Assembly (NCBI GenBank): GCA_026981655.1
Contig: JALSIJ010000046.1
Location: forward strand, 31,717-95,716
Source of the DNA: Rhizobiaceae bacterium
Lineage (GTDB): Bacteria; Pseudomonadota; Alphaproteobacteria; Rhizobiales; Rhizobiaceae
Reading direction: 5' to 3'
DNA: 64,000 bases
The position numbers and the translations under genes are program-made. The notes beneath the pieces are model-generated. The model made no database searches. It saw nothing but the letters and a program-made list of their open reading frames with translations, and was not told the DNA's origin. Positions 30,446 to 39,655 of this stretch are shown here, one piece after another (the first letter of the stretch is position 1; each line of letters opens with the position of its first letter).

Positions 30446-31063
30446 ATGTTTGGTCCTCTGGATTATTTTCTAATATTCGCATTGCTTGCGGCACTTATCG
30501 GATTACCAATCATGTCGATGCGGGCACTGATGGCATCCAAAAACGCAGGACTGAAACAGGATGGCAATTATAGTGTCCTAATCGCATCACGCACCACTTT
30601 GTGGATGTCATTGTTCATATTGATTGCGCCAATTGCCATCGCGATAAACATTCGCTCGAAAATCACCACTCAACCGGATTTCAACATTTGGCCGGATGCA
30701 AAATGGCTAATATTAACGGCTGCCGCAGCAATTATCCTGAGCCTCCTGCTGATTGCCCGGATGTATCTTCGAACCATAAAATATGATGACCAAACGGTGC
30801 AGGTAGGCCTTCGCACCTATAGTTGGAGCGATCTGGAATCCGCTGGTTTTTTAACCAGCCAAACGGAAGTTTTCATTATTCCTCAAGCAGCAATCAGAAA
30901 AGGCGGGAAATACGACAGTTCAAAATTGACCATAAAGTTCAAGTCTGGAGGCAAAATTGTCATACTGCCTGATATGGAGGGCCGAAAAGAATTTATCGCT
31001 GACCTTAAAAAAATATCCAAACAACAAGGCATAAAATTTACTAACGCAAAATCATCCAGATAG
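30446..31063 (+). CDS. unrecognised membrane protein with C-terminal PH-like domain
   Basis: A 205-residue protein with three predicted membrane helices (about residues 6-26, 52-69 and 88-105), followed by a soluble domain of about 90 residues with a beta-rich pattern (DDQTVQVGLRTYSWSDLES, then KLTIKFKSGGKIVILPD) and a C-terminal helix. That tail resembles a bacterial pleckstrin-homology fold, a guess from pattern alone. A GGAAAGAG ribosome site supports the ATG. It stands between the M3 peptidase and the Sel1-repeat gene, with no clear operon partner. Confidence 0.75.
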   Translation: MFGPLDYFLIFALLAALIGLPIMSMRALMASKNAGLKQDGNYSVLIASRTTLWMSLFILIAPIAIAINIRSKITTQPDFNIWPDAKWLILTAAAAIILSLLLIARMYLRTIKYDDQTVQVGLRTYSWSDLESAGFLTSQTEVFIIPQAAIRKGGKYDSSKLTIKFKSGGKIVILPDMEGRKEFIADLKKISKQQGIKFTNAKSSR

Positions 31064-31513
31064 GCGCATTGCGGGCCTGAGCTTACACCAACAGAATCCG
31101 CCAATATCGATAAGACGTGCAATTTGACCTCTCTATCGCTTTGCTTATAACCGAATTATATGGATACATAGTTCCTGACCCCAGATCATAGGTCCATAAA
31201 CAGGTTCGAAATGGCACCAATACTGCAAAAACATGCGAGAAAAAGGACTCCGGACGGTTTTTTTGCATTTCCAAGCTCTTTGAGGCGGCAGATTTCAGCA
31301 ATAATGGTGTCCTTCGGATATGATCAATTTGTCCAGCTACAGCGTTGCAAGTTCTTGAAAACCAAATTGTTTCTTGCAAACTTGCGCCTTGTAGCTGAAT
31401 AAATTTATTCATACCATTTTGATCCTGTAAATGAGTCTATGACCTAGGCCACCAAAATAAAAGCTGCGCTATTTATACGAAACAGACCGCTTGGCAAATA
31501 AAAGGAAGTTAAT
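31064..31513. other. 450-base intergenic region with a long imperfect hairpin
   Basis: No gene is supported. The segment holds CAGCTACA (31334-31341) and TGTAGCTG (31390-31397) as ends of a long imperfect inverted repeat whose inner arms GTTGCAAGTT and AACTTGC also pair. The text TAGTTCCTGACCCC near 31169 resembles decayed ends of REP-associated elements, a weak resemblance only. The last 60 bases should hold the promoter of the Sel1 gene. Confidence 0.4.
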
Positions 31514-32428
31514 ATGAGAAAACATTTCACGATTGGCTTTTTTCTGGCTTTGTTGCTGCCCGGGCCAGCTTTCGCGACCCCATATGAAGACGGTATCAAA
31601 GCTTATGATAATGGCAATTATACATCTGCCATGAAACTGTTGCAGCCGTTGGCTAAACTCGGTGATGCCGCGTCCGCGTATAAAATCGGCGTCATGTACG
31701 ATAAAGGCAAAGGGGTCATGCAAGACTTCAAAAAGGCCAAAAAATGGTATCTTCTGGCCGCCGACCAGGGCTTTGCCAAGGCCCAGAATAATCTGGGCTA
31801 TTTATACCAGCATGGCGAAGGAGTGCAGCAGGACTACACGAAGGCAATGAAATGGTACAAACTGGCTGCAGCCCAAAACGATGCCGCTGCCCAATCTAAC
31901 ATAGGATTGATGTATTACTGGGGCAACGGCGTATCCCAGGACTTCAAAAAAGCAGTTAAATGGTATCAGTTTGGTATCAAGCAGGGTAATGCACGGGCCC
32001 AGACGAATCTGGGAATATGCTACCAGAACGGCCAGGGCGTGCAAAAAGATTATTCAAAAGCAGTTGAGTTATACCGCCTATCGGCCAAACAAGGTTTTGC
32101 TATCGGCCAATTCAATCTTGCCGTCATGTATAATGAGGGTTGGGGTGTGGAACAAAATTATGACAGCGCCCTAAAATGGTATCAACTGGCTGCCGAACAG
32201 GGTAATGCCAAAGCCGGTTTTAACATTGCCCTGATGTATGAAAATGGCAACGGTGTGCCCAAAGACTATATACAAGCGCTAAAATGGTTTCGCAGTTCCG
32301 TCAACAAAACCAATAGCAAGGCTCCTGTCTGGAACATTGACCCGGCCAATATCACCAGCGAACAAATTTCCAGTGTCCATTCAGCAGCCTATAAGTGTAT
32401 TGTCTCTAAATTTACCGATTGCCCTTGA
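31514..32428 (+). CDS. exported Sel1-repeat protein
   Basis: A 304-residue protein with a clear signal peptide (MRKHFTIGFFLALLLPGPAFA, cleaved after AFA) and six tandem Sel1-like repeats of about 36 residues from roughly residue 50 to 270. Each repeat carries the pattern A...LG.MY..G.GV.QD..KA.KWY..AA.QG. Sel1 repeats form a solenoid scaffold that binds other proteins, often in envelope signalling or host interaction. The short C-terminal tail has two cysteines that could form a disulfide in the periplasm. Neighbours give no hint of its partner. The ATG follows a GGAAG site. Confidence 0.9.
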   Translation: MRKHFTIGFFLALLLPGPAFATPYEDGIKAYDNGNYTSAMKLLQPLAKLGDAASAYKIGVMYDKGKGVMQDFKKAKKWYLLAADQGFAKAQNNLGYLYQHGEGVQQDYTKAMKWYKLAAAQNDAAAQSNIGLMYYWGNGVSQDFKKAVKWYQFGIKQGNARAQTNLGICYQNGQGVQKDYSKAVELYRLSAKQGFAIGQFNLAVMYNEGWGVEQNYDSALKWYQLAAEQGNAKAGFNIALMYENGNGVPKDYIQALKWFRSSVNKTNSKAPVWNIDPANITSEQISSVHSAAYKCIVSKFTDCP

Positions 32429-32483
32429 TCGGGCCACTATGAATTACGGTGTTGAATTTTTGTAACCATCATTATAGTTCGCA

Positions 32484-33509
32484 TCACCGGAGTTCAAACC
32501 GATATTCGGTTATCTGGCGATAGGTCTCGCCCGGGCGCAAGGTAATATCGGGAAAATTCTCATGGTTGGGCGCATCGGGCCAAAATTGCGCCTCAAGGCA
32601 AAGCCCTGCATTAGCACCATAAGTCCGCCCATCAATACCTGTAACCGGCATCGCAACTTTCGCGCCATCATAAAATTGCAAACCGGGTTCAGTAGTTGAA
32701 ACCCGCATGGTTATACCTGAATTCGCAGCTTTTACGATTGCCACCTGGCGCAAATCAACCCGCTTACGCGACAGGCAATAATTATGGTCATAGCGCAGCG
32801 ATCCATCAGCTTTACCAGTGGAAACCTGCCGAAACTCACGCAGATCAAACATCGTGCCCGTAACATTGAACAACTCACCGGTAGTCAATAGTTGGTCAGA
32901 CATTTGGGTAATCTCATCCGCATCAATCATGATTTCGTGACTGAGAATATCGCCCTCACCATCGAGGTTGAAATAGGAATGATGCGCCAGATTGCACAGG
33001 GTCGGCGCATCGGTTTTAGCGCTCAACTCCACCCGCAAGCCTTGATCTTCGGTTATCGAATAGCGGCAACGTGCAACCAGTCCGCCCGGAAACCCCATAT
33101 CACCATCGCCAGATTCCAGCCGCAAGGTCACAAAATCTGGCCCGTGATCTTCAATCCGCCAGTTGCGCACCCCAAAGCCCTCGGCCCCGCCATGCAATGT
33201 GTGGGTGCCATCAATGTTTTGATCAGCCTGATTGGTAATCCCGTCGATCGAAAACTTGCCAAAAGCGATGCGATTGGCAACCCGCCCGGCAATCGCACCA
33301 AAATGCGGCGAATGGGCGATGTAATCTTCAAGCGTATTTAGTCCCAAAACCAACGAGCGGGGAAATCCCATAAGTCGCAATTCCTGCACCGCAGCTCCAT
33401 AAGTAATGATAGCGGCAGAAAGCCCGCCCGCGGCAATTTCAATCCGGTAGGCACTCTCCCCGCAAGGCATTTCGCCAAACGGGGAAATCTGCTCAGCGGC
33501 ACTATTCAT
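32484..33509 (-). CDS. galM: aldose 1-epimerase
   Basis: Interconverts alpha and beta anomers of aldoses. The 341-residue protein has the family landmarks GAIAGRVANRIAFGKF, GGAEGFGVRNW, the catalytic His in CNLAHHSYFNLDGEGD, and near the C-terminus CLEAQFWPDAPNH with the catalytic Glu. Its start lies six bases after the gabD stop, so both are likely on one transcript. The combination suggests sugar or semialdehyde catabolism, but no other pathway gene lies beside them. Confidence 0.93.
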   Translation of the reverse strand: MNSAAEQISPFGEMPCGESAYRIEIAAGGLSAAIITYGAAVQELRLMGFPRSLVLGLNTLEDYIAHSPHFGAIAGRVANRIAFGKFSIDGITNQADQNIDGTHTLHGGAEGFGVRNWRIEDHGPDFVTLRLESGDGDMGFPGGLVARCRYSITEDQGLRVELSAKTDAPTLCNLAHHSYFNLDGEGDILSHEIMIDADEITQMSDQLLTTGELFNVTGTMFDLREFRQVSTGKADGSLRYDHNYCLSRKRVDLRQVAIVKAANSGITMRVSTTEPGLQFYDGAKVAMPVTGIDGRTYGANAGLCLEAQFWPDAPNHENFPDITLRPGETYRQITEYRFELR

Positions 33510-33515
33510 ATCGAT

Positions 33516-34973
33516 CTAAAGCCCAAGGCCGCCAATGCAGGTATATTTGGTATCGAGATATTCGTAGATGCCTTCAGCCCCGCCTTCAGCCCCAAGTCCA
33601 CTCTCCTTAACCCCGCCAAAGGGCGCTTCAGGCGTGGTGATAACCCCTTCATTAACACCAACAAGCCCGTAATTCAGGCCTTCCATCACCCGGTAGGTGC
33701 GGCCGAGGTCCTGGGTATAGAAATAACAGGCAAGACCAAATTCCGTATCATTGGCCATCTGAATGGCCTCATCTTCGCTCTCGAATTTGAACACTGGCGC
33801 AAGCGGGCCAAATATCTCTTCCCTGGAAAACCGCATATCGGTGGTCGCATCGGCAACCAGTGTTGGTTGGAAAAACGAGCCGCCAAGTTCATGACGCGCG
33901 CCACCGGTAACGACCTTGCCACCTTTTTCAACCGCATCTGCCAGTAACTCTTCAACTTTTTGCACTGCAGCCTCATCAATCAGCGGTCCTTGATCATTAT
34001 TGCCATCAAGGCTCGGGCCAACCCTTAATGCCTCAACCGCTTTGGTCATTTTAGTAACAAACTCATCATACACACTGGATTGTACGTAAAACCGATTGGT
34101 GCAGACGCAGGTTTGACCGGAATTTCGGTATTTGGCAGCAATCGCCCCCTCCACCGCGCGATCAATATCCGCATCATCGAAAATAATGAACGGCGCATTG
34201 CCGCCCAGTTCCATCGATACTTTTTTCACCGTATCAGCGCATTGACGAATGAGCATTTTGCCCACTGCTGTCGAACCGGTAAAGGTCATTTTTTTGACCA
34301 ATGGATTGCGGGTCAACTCGCCACCAATTTCAGAAGCCTTGCCGGTGACAACATTAATCACCCCCGGCGGAATACCCGCTTCTTCGGCCAGAACACCCCA
34401 TGCAAGCGAGGAAAACGGCGTTTGGGCCGCCGGCTTGATAACACTGGTACACCCGGCAGCGATTGCTGGGCCAATTTTGCGCGCCAACATCGAAGAAGGA
34501 AAGTTCCACGGCGTAATGGCCGCGACCACGCCAACCGGTTCTTTAGTCACCATAATGCGGCGGTCTGCCCACGGAGAAGGCACCGTGCGGCCATAAGCAC
34601 GCCGCGCTTCTTCAGCAAACCACAGAATGTAATTTGCCCCGATGGTAATTTCGCCCTTGGCTTCAAAAAGCGGTTTTCCCTGCTCCATAGTTAAAAGTTC
34701 AGCCAAGGCATCAACATTATCCAGCATGGCCTCATACATGCGGCGCATCATGGTGGCGCGTTCATTGGCGGTGGTTTTTTTAAATGTCTCAAACGCCTTT
34801 GCGGCAGCCGCTATCGCCCGCTCGGTTTCAACCGCGCCCGATGTTGGCACCTGCCCGATTTCCAAACCATTGGCCGGATTGGTAACCCCCTGCATTGCCC
34901 CGCTATCGGCCTGCACCCATTCACCACCAATCAGATTGGCCTGCTTCATAAAATGCTTTGTTTTGGCAAGCAT
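33516..34973 (-). CDS. gabD: NAD(P)-dependent succinate-semialdehyde dehydrogenase-type aldehyde dehydrogenase
   Basis: Oxidises succinate semialdehyde or a similar aldehyde to the acid. The 485-residue protein shows the ALDH pattern: ITPWNFPSSMLARKIGPA, GSTAVGKML, the catalytic Glu in MELGGNAPFIIFDDAD and the catalytic Cys in NSGQTCVCTNRF. The QTCVC form is typical of the GabD group, but glutarate-semialdehyde and related substrates cannot be excluded. The ATG at 34973 has GGTGGAG eight bases ahead and is preferred to the internal ATG at 34949. Confidence 0.88.
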   Translation of the reverse strand: MLAKTKHFMKQANLIGGEWVQADSGAMQGVTNPANGLEIGQVPTSGAVETERAIAAAAKAFETFKKTTANERATMMRRMYEAMLDNVDALAELLTMEQGKPLFEAKGEITIGANYILWFAEEARRAYGRTVPSPWADRRIMVTKEPVGVVAAITPWNFPSSMLARKIGPAIAAGCTSVIKPAAQTPFSSLAWGVLAEEAGIPPGVINVVTGKASEIGGELTRNPLVKKMTFTGSTAVGKMLIRQCADTVKKVSMELGGNAPFIIFDDADIDRAVEGAIAAKYRNSGQTCVCTNRFYVQSSVYDEFVTKMTKAVEALRVGPSLDGNNDQGPLIDEAAVQKVEELLADAVEKGGKVVTGGARHELGGSFFQPTLVADATTDMRFSREEIFGPLAPVFKFESEDEAIQMANDTEFGLACYFYTQDLGRTYRVMEGLNYGLVGVNEGVITTPEAPFGGVKESGLGAEGGAEGIYEYLDTKYTCIGGLGL

Positions 34974-35436
34974 AAAGTTTCTCCACCTGTTTTGATAAAA
35001 TATCGCTACACACAGCTAACGCTCGTTTAGAAATAATTTCAATCAATTTTGCGAGTTTCAGCCAAGATTGTTCAACTGACATTGACAACTTAATTCTACC
35101 GATACCATATCATCAGAACCGCTGAAATTTATGCTATTTCTCTCTGAGTTTAGATGAATATGGCCCTGCTGAGTGAGTTTCCCAACTGATTCGTTTTCAC
35201 CCGGCAATTTTGGAACCACACCACTGACAAATGCGAGTTATTACGCAAAGCTATAAATAATCCGACCCATTAACCAATAAAGGCGAAATTAGCGGCAACA
35301 CTTTCTTGAAAAAGCCATTTTTTCGTCGATTGTGAGCCATAGTGCGACCGACGACCATCTGAACGAAAGATAAGGCTTTCCTTTTGCCTCGGATTTTTCT
35401 AGGTTCGCCAAAAATTCGATCCAACGAGGTAAACAA
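34974..35436. other. 463-base divergent intergenic region upstream of acpXL
   Basis: Lies between the divergent gabD and acpXL starts and should hold promoters for both. I see no gene, clear terminator or strong inverted repeat. An AT-rich stretch with TTGACA at 35092-35097 lacks a convincing -10 at normal spacing. The last bases carry the acpXL ribosome site GAGGT. Confidence 0.4.
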
Positions 35437-35718
35437 GTGTCATCAACATTTGACAAGGTCGCCGACATCATCGCCGACACCAGCGAAATCCCACGCGAAG
35501 ACATTAAGCAAGACAGCCACACCATTGACGATTTAGGCATCGATAGCCTGGATTTTCTCGACATCGTTTTTGCCATCGACAAGGAATTTGGCATCAAGAT
35601 TCCGCTGGAATCATGGACACAGGAAGTCAATGACGGCAAAGCCTCTACGGAAGAATATTTCGTAATGAAAAATCTTGTCAGCAAAATTGAAGATCTGATT
35701 GCGGCAAAGTCTGCCTGA
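35437..35718 (+). CDS. acpXL: specialised acyl carrier protein AcpXL
   Basis: Carries the growing very-long-chain (C28) hydroxy acyl chain later attached to lipid A. The 93-residue protein has the ACP fold and Ser37 in [12 protein letters not shown] as the phosphopantetheine site. It is longer than the housekeeping AcpP and lies first in a run of a FabZ-type dehydratase and two ketoacyl synthases, which identifies it as the XL type. The start is a GTG with GAGGT eight bases upstream. Confidence 0.93.
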   Translation: MSSTFDKVADIIADTSEIPREDIKQDSHTIDDLGIDSLDFLDIVFAIDKEFGIKIPLESWTQEVNDGKASTEEYFVMKNLVSKIEDLIAAKSA

Positions 35719-35823
35719 CCGGCTGATAATTTCTGGCATTGACTGAAAATCATTGGAAATTTGTTGGCCCGTACCATATAGCAGTTCGGGCCATATTTTT
35801 AATATAACGAACCAGACCACGTC

Positions 35824-36285
35824 ATGCAGCTTGAATATTTCCAGATGATCGATTCAATTGAGAAGGTTGATCTCGATGGAAAAGCCATTTCCTGCCGCTC
35901 AATAGTGCCTGGTCAAAGCACCGTGTTTGAAGGCCATTTCCCCGGCCATCCGCTGGTGCCGGGTGTTTTGCTGATTGAAACAATGGCACAAGCCTCCGGC
36001 TTTCTCATATTGTCGTTGAGCAATTTCAGCCAAATGCCCTTTCTTGTCGGCGTAAAGGAGGGCAAGTTACGCACATTTGTCGAACCGGAAACACCGCTGG
36101 AAATTGCCGCTGAAATTGAACATGACGGCTCCGGTTTTGCGATGGTCAAGGCCTCGATCAAAAGCGATGGCAAAAAAATCTGCGATTCAAAACTTACTTT
36201 TAAAACCATGCCCTTCCCTAGTGAAGAATTCGCTGACATGATGCGCAAACGGGGTTTGGAGCTTGGTGCGCCTGCCATATCTTAA
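35824..36285 (+). CDS. fabZXL: 3-hydroxyacyl-ACP dehydratase of the very-long-chain acyl set
   Basis: A 153-residue hot-dog-fold dehydratase with FEGHFPGHPLVPGVLLIE and ETMAQASGF, carrying the catalytic His and Glu of FabZ. Position between acpXL and two ketoacyl synthases shows that it serves the C28 chain rather than general fatty acid synthesis, for which fabZ at 12759 is available. The ribosome site before the ATG is weak. Confidence 0.88.
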   Translation: MQLEYFQMIDSIEKVDLDGKAISCRSIVPGQSTVFEGHFPGHPLVPGVLLIETMAQASGFLILSLSNFSQMPFLVGVKEGKLRTFVEPETPLEIAAEIEHDGSGFAMVKASIKSDGKKICDSKLTFKTMPFPSEEFADMMRKRGLELGAPAIS

Positions 36286-36342
36286 CAACACCATTTCAGG
36301 GCTTTCATCTACTCCCGCGTGAAAACTGCAAAAGAGTTATCA

Positions 36343-37533
36343 ATGACAAGCAATAACGAAGTCTGGATTACAGGAATTGGCCTCATCTCATCCTTGGGAG
36401 AAGGAGGTGATGCCCACTGGCAAACACTCACCAGCCCAAGCCCTGCGCAGCCGGTAATCAATAGCGAAACGACCGCACCATATAGCTTCCACCCGTTGAT
36501 TGAACCGGATTGGGCAACCCAGATTTCTCGCCGCGACAAGCGACAAATGGAGCCTTGGATGCAAATCGGCTCCTACGCGGCAGGCCTGGCACTCGATGAT
36601 GCTGGCATGAAGGGTGACGAAGAACTGTGCTCTACTATGGATATGATCGTTGCTGCCGGCGGTGGCGAACGTGATATTGAAACTGATGGCGCGATCCACG
36701 AGGATGCCCTTCATTCAAGCGATCCAGATACATTGTTAAATGAACGGCTTTCTAACGATCTGCGCCCGACTTTGTTTTTAGCCCAATTATCCAATCTCTT
36801 AGCTGGCAATATCTCGATTGTTCATAAGGTTACCGGCTCATCGCGCACCTTTATGGGCGAAGAAAGTGCCGGGATTTCTGCCATTCAAACGGCAGCCGCA
36901 CGCATCGCTTCAGGCCAAAGCGACCATATATTGGTGGGTGGCGCCTATAACAGCGCCCGCCCGGATATGATGCTAACCTTTGAACTTGGCCATTACCTTT
37001 GGAACAAGGCGCCCACGGGTGTTGCCGCAAGGGCAAAATCCGGCAATGGCGGGATCATTCTTGGCAGTGTCGGAATTTTTCTGGTGCTGGAATCACGACA
37101 ACATGCCGAAGCGCGCGGCAAGACCGCTTACGCAAAAATTGATGCGGTTGCAGCCGACCACGGCAGCCGCAGCGAGGGAGAGGCCATAAAACGCGGCCAG
37201 GCTTTGCGGAACGGTCTTGAGGTATCCAGCGATATTCCGACCTTATCAGCTGCCACCTCGATCGCCGATATTTATGGCGAAGAAATGCAAGTGCTGGGCG
37301 ATAATTCACCCATACGCTGCTATGGCAATCAATTTGGCCACTCGGTTGAGGCACAATTTCCCCTAGGCATAGCGCTGGCAGCCCTCGCCCTTTCAAACAA
37401 TGGATTTTATCCACCCTTTGAGCAAGGTGAACGCGAGGCCGCATCTTCAAGCGACAAAATTCTGGTTTCCTGCTTCGGCCATTGGCGCGGCGAAGGCCTG
37501 GCCGTCATCTCCAATCACAAGGCGGAGGGTTAA
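36343..37533 (+). CDS. degenerate ketoacyl-ACP synthase, chain-length-factor-like
   Basis: A 396-residue thiolase-fold protein of the FabF family. The start VWITGIGLISSLGEGG is typical, but the nucleophilic Cys expected in a TACA(S)G-type motif is replaced by a VTGSSRTFMGEESAG stretch, and the first catalytic His (NAHGT in its partner) is missing. One late His remains in YGNQFGHSVEAQ. By analogy with chain-length factors of type II polyketide synthases it probably pairs with the complete synthase encoded three bases downstream. It corresponds by position to one of the fabF1/fabF2 XL genes. The ATG at 36343 has AAGAG upstream; a GTG at 36319 has none. Confidence 0.82.
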   Translation: MTSNNEVWITGIGLISSLGEGGDAHWQTLTSPSPAQPVINSETTAPYSFHPLIEPDWATQISRRDKRQMEPWMQIGSYAAGLALDDAGMKGDEELCSTMDMIVAAGGGERDIETDGAIHEDALHSSDPDTLLNERLSNDLRPTLFLAQLSNLLAGNISIVHKVTGSSRTFMGEESAGISAIQTAAARIASGQSDHILVGGAYNSARPDMMLTFELGHYLWNKAPTGVAARAKSGNGGIILGSVGIFLVLESRQHAEARGKTAYAKIDAVAADHGSRSEGEAIKRGQALRNGLEVSSDIPTLSAATSIADIYGEEMQVLGDNSPIRCYGNQFGHSVEAQFPLGIALAALALSNNGFYPPFEQGEREAASSSDKILVSCFGHWRGEGLAVISNHKAEG

Positions 37534-37535
37534 TC

Positions 37536-38810
37536 ATGAGCCGTTCAAACACAGATCATCTTGGCAGACCCGTTGTTGTTGTAACCGGCATGGGTGTCGT
37601 ATCATCGCTTGGAACCGGAAAAAGCGAAAACTGGAAAAACCTGACGGCTGGAAAATCCGGCATCCATAGCATTACCCGGTTTTCCACCGAGGGCCTGCGA
37701 ACCACAGTTGCCGGAACCGTGGATTTTATGAATATCGAGCCAATGTCTGCACCGGCACTCACTTTTGCGCTTGCCAGTTCCGCCACCGGAGAAGCCATTG
37801 ATGAGGCCGGCTTTTCAGGAAAAGACTTCCCTGGCCCGCTGTTTTTAGCGGCCCCACCGGTTGAGCTTGAATGGCACCATCGAGGCGAAATCTATGCCCA
37901 GGATATTGATGGCAATGAGGTTGGCTATGCAAAACTGCTGAAGGCTGCGCGTGAGAAAAAACGCCAGGATATGTTTGAGCTGATCCAGTTCAGCCGCACC
38001 GCCGACCTGTTGGCTGAAAAACACAAGACCAAAGGCTTGCCGATTTCTCTTTCAACCGCTTGCGCATCTGGCACCACCGCCATTCAAATGGGTGTTGAAG
38101 CCATCCGTCGCGGCGAATGCACGACAGCACTATGTGTTGGAACCGATGGTTCTGTACAAACGGAATCGCTTATTCGCTTTTCGCTTTTGTCAGCACTAAC
38201 CACCCAGAATGATGAGCCTGAAAAAGCCGCCAAACCATTCTCAAAAGACCGGGACGGCTTTGTCATGGCAGAAGGTGCCGGCGCTTTAGTTCTGGAATCG
38301 CTTGAAAGCGCTGAAGCACGCGGTGCAGAAATTCTGGCAATTGTGCGCGGTTGCGGCGAGAAGGCCGATGACTTCCATCGCACCCGTTCATCACCCGATG
38401 GATCACCTGTCATCGCCGCCGTTCAACATGGGCTGGATGATGCGGGGCTGGATTCCAGCGAAATCAGTTACATCAATGCCCACGGCACTTCCACGCCGGA
38501 AAATGACCGGATGGAATATAACTCGCTCAAAGCCGTGTTTGGCGACCAAATTCACCAAATCCCCATTTCCTCCAACAAGTCGATGATCGGCCACGCCCTT
38601 ACCGCAGCAGGCGCAATTGAGGCGGTATTTTCAGTGTTGACCATCCGCGAAGGCGTTATCCCGCCGACCATTAATTACACCAATCCAGACCCGGACATTC
38701 CACTTGATGTGGTGCCCGATGTCAGTCGCAAGGCCGAAGTCAATAATGTGCTCTCCAATTCATTTGGCTTTGGCGGGCAAAATGCCTGCCTGGTTTTGGG
38801 CCGTGCATAA
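37536..38810 (+). CDS. 3-oxoacyl-ACP synthase II of the very-long-chain acyl set
   Basis: A 424-residue condensing enzyme with the full Cys-His-His triad: Cys in LSTACASGTTAIQ (near residue 176), His in NAHGTSTPENDR and His in NKSMIGHALTAAGA. It elongates acyl-AcpXL. The ATG at 37536 has a strong GGAGG site formed by the end of the upstream gene, two bases past its stop, so the two synthases should be made in equal amounts and likely form a heterodimer. Confidence 0.9.
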   Translation: MSRSNTDHLGRPVVVVTGMGVVSSLGTGKSENWKNLTAGKSGIHSITRFSTEGLRTTVAGTVDFMNIEPMSAPALTFALASSATGEAIDEAGFSGKDFPGPLFLAAPPVELEWHHRGEIYAQDIDGNEVGYAKLLKAAREKKRQDMFELIQFSRTADLLAEKHKTKGLPISLSTACASGTTAIQMGVEAIRRGECTTALCVGTDGSVQTESLIRFSLLSALTTQNDEPEKAAKPFSKDRDGFVMAEGAGALVLESLESAEARGAEILAIVRGCGEKADDFHRTRSSPDGSPVIAAVQHGLDDAGLDSSEISYINAHGTSTPENDRMEYNSLKAVFGDQIHQIPISSNKSMIGHALTAAGAIEAVFSVLTIREGVIPPTINYTNPDPDIPLDVVPDVSRKAEVNNVLSNSFGFGGQNACLVLGRA

Positions 38811-38873
38811 ACCTAAAAGCATCAATCGGTTGTTTGCTGCTATTAAATAGCCAATTTTAAAGGACCACTTTTA

Positions 38874-39284
38874 ATGAACACTCTGCAATTTGCCGTCGTT
38901 GGTTTTTATATCGGGCTTAATGCGCTGATATTACTTTGGCTTACAATGGGCACTATCCGGCTGCGCGGGAAATATAAAATCTCGATCGGTGACGGCGATA
39001 ACAAACACATGTTTCGTATTATGCGCGGCCACGCCAACGCCATTGAAAACATGGGCACTGTCTTGTTGCTTATGCTGATCATGGCAGCACTCGGCACACC
39101 ATCAATCGTCTTGCACGGCATCGGGATCGTTTTCACCTTCGCACGGCTCATTCATGCCTGGCACTTCATTCAGGAAGATGCCGCAAGATGGCTGCGTTTT
39201 TACGGCACTCTGCTCACCCTGATCGTTACACTGGTATTGGCCTTAACCGTTATCGGGCACAGCATAATTATTATGATGGGTTAA
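38874..39284 (+). CDS. MAPEG-family membrane protein
   Basis: A 136-residue protein with four hydrophobic helices and the MAPEG signature: FRIMRGHANAIENMG in the first loop and FARLIHAWHF after the third helix. MAPEG proteins include glutathione-dependent membrane enzymes such as microsomal glutathione transferases; bacterial members are mostly uncharacterised. It follows the ketoacyl synthases by 63 bases with its own AGGA site and occupies the place where the alcohol dehydrogenase of the AcpXL set is usually found. Confidence 0.85.
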   Translation: MNTLQFAVVGFYIGLNALILLWLTMGTIRLRGKYKISIGDGDNKHMFRIMRGHANAIENMGTVLLLMLIMAALGTPSIVLHGIGIVFTFARLIHAWHFIQEDAARWLRFYGTLLTLIVTLVLALTVIGHSIIIMMG

Positions 39285-39416
39285 TTCTCGCCTCACCCGA
39301 TAATTACAATATGCGGTCTTATGTTCATCCCAATGCTCCCGAGTGCGTCAAAATCAGCTAAAAGGCGTGGTATTCGCTGCGAACTCTAGTTAAAGCTGTA
39401 TTTATATAATGCACGC

Positions 39417-39451
39417 CTAGAGCAATTCATCTTTAGATGGAATCACTCTAG
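39417..39451. repeat. palindromic repeat with CTAGAG/CTCTAG ends
   Basis: CTAGAG and CTCTAG close a hairpin whose inner arms ATTC-ATC and GATGGAAT pair around TTTA. A similar start, CTAGAGCAA, occurs at 40723. This kind of palindrome is frequent between genes in Hyphomicrobiales, from my recollection. Confidence 0.6.
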
Positions 39452-39544
39452 TTTGTTTTCGCTCACGGCTACTCGGGCTTTTCTACTGGCTCACGTTTTG
39501 CGCTTCGCGTTGTTCAACGTGCAACTTGAGCTTGCGCCCGGCCT

Positions 39545-39655
39545 CCGCGGGGGCGGTGCATAAGCACCGGGCCAGTTCCGCCCTCAAATTGATTTCATCA
39601 ATTTGCACATCGGGCTCCAATCGTGGCCCGGCTGCTTCCATGTAAATGTGAAGCA
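39545..39655. other. GC-rich structured segment, candidate RNA element
   Basis: Contains GGTGC-ATAA-GCACC, GGGCGG/CCGCCC, a perfect 9-bp stem CAAATTGAT/ATCAATTTG around TTC (39585-39605), a distant pair CCGGGCC (39568-39574) with GGCCCGG (39625-39631), and CTGCTTC/GAAGCAG at the end. Several of these are mutually compatible and make a branched fold. No T-run follows. Confidence 0.4.

Noticed and set aside
31195..31215. GGTTCGAAAT, similar to a tRNA T-arm
   Set aside because: No acceptor, anticodon or D-arm pairing around it.
31083..31412. 109-codon minus-strand frame upstream of the Sel1 gene
   Set aside because: No ribosome site, runs through a long hairpin, and the composition does not look like protein; possible mobile-element debris only.
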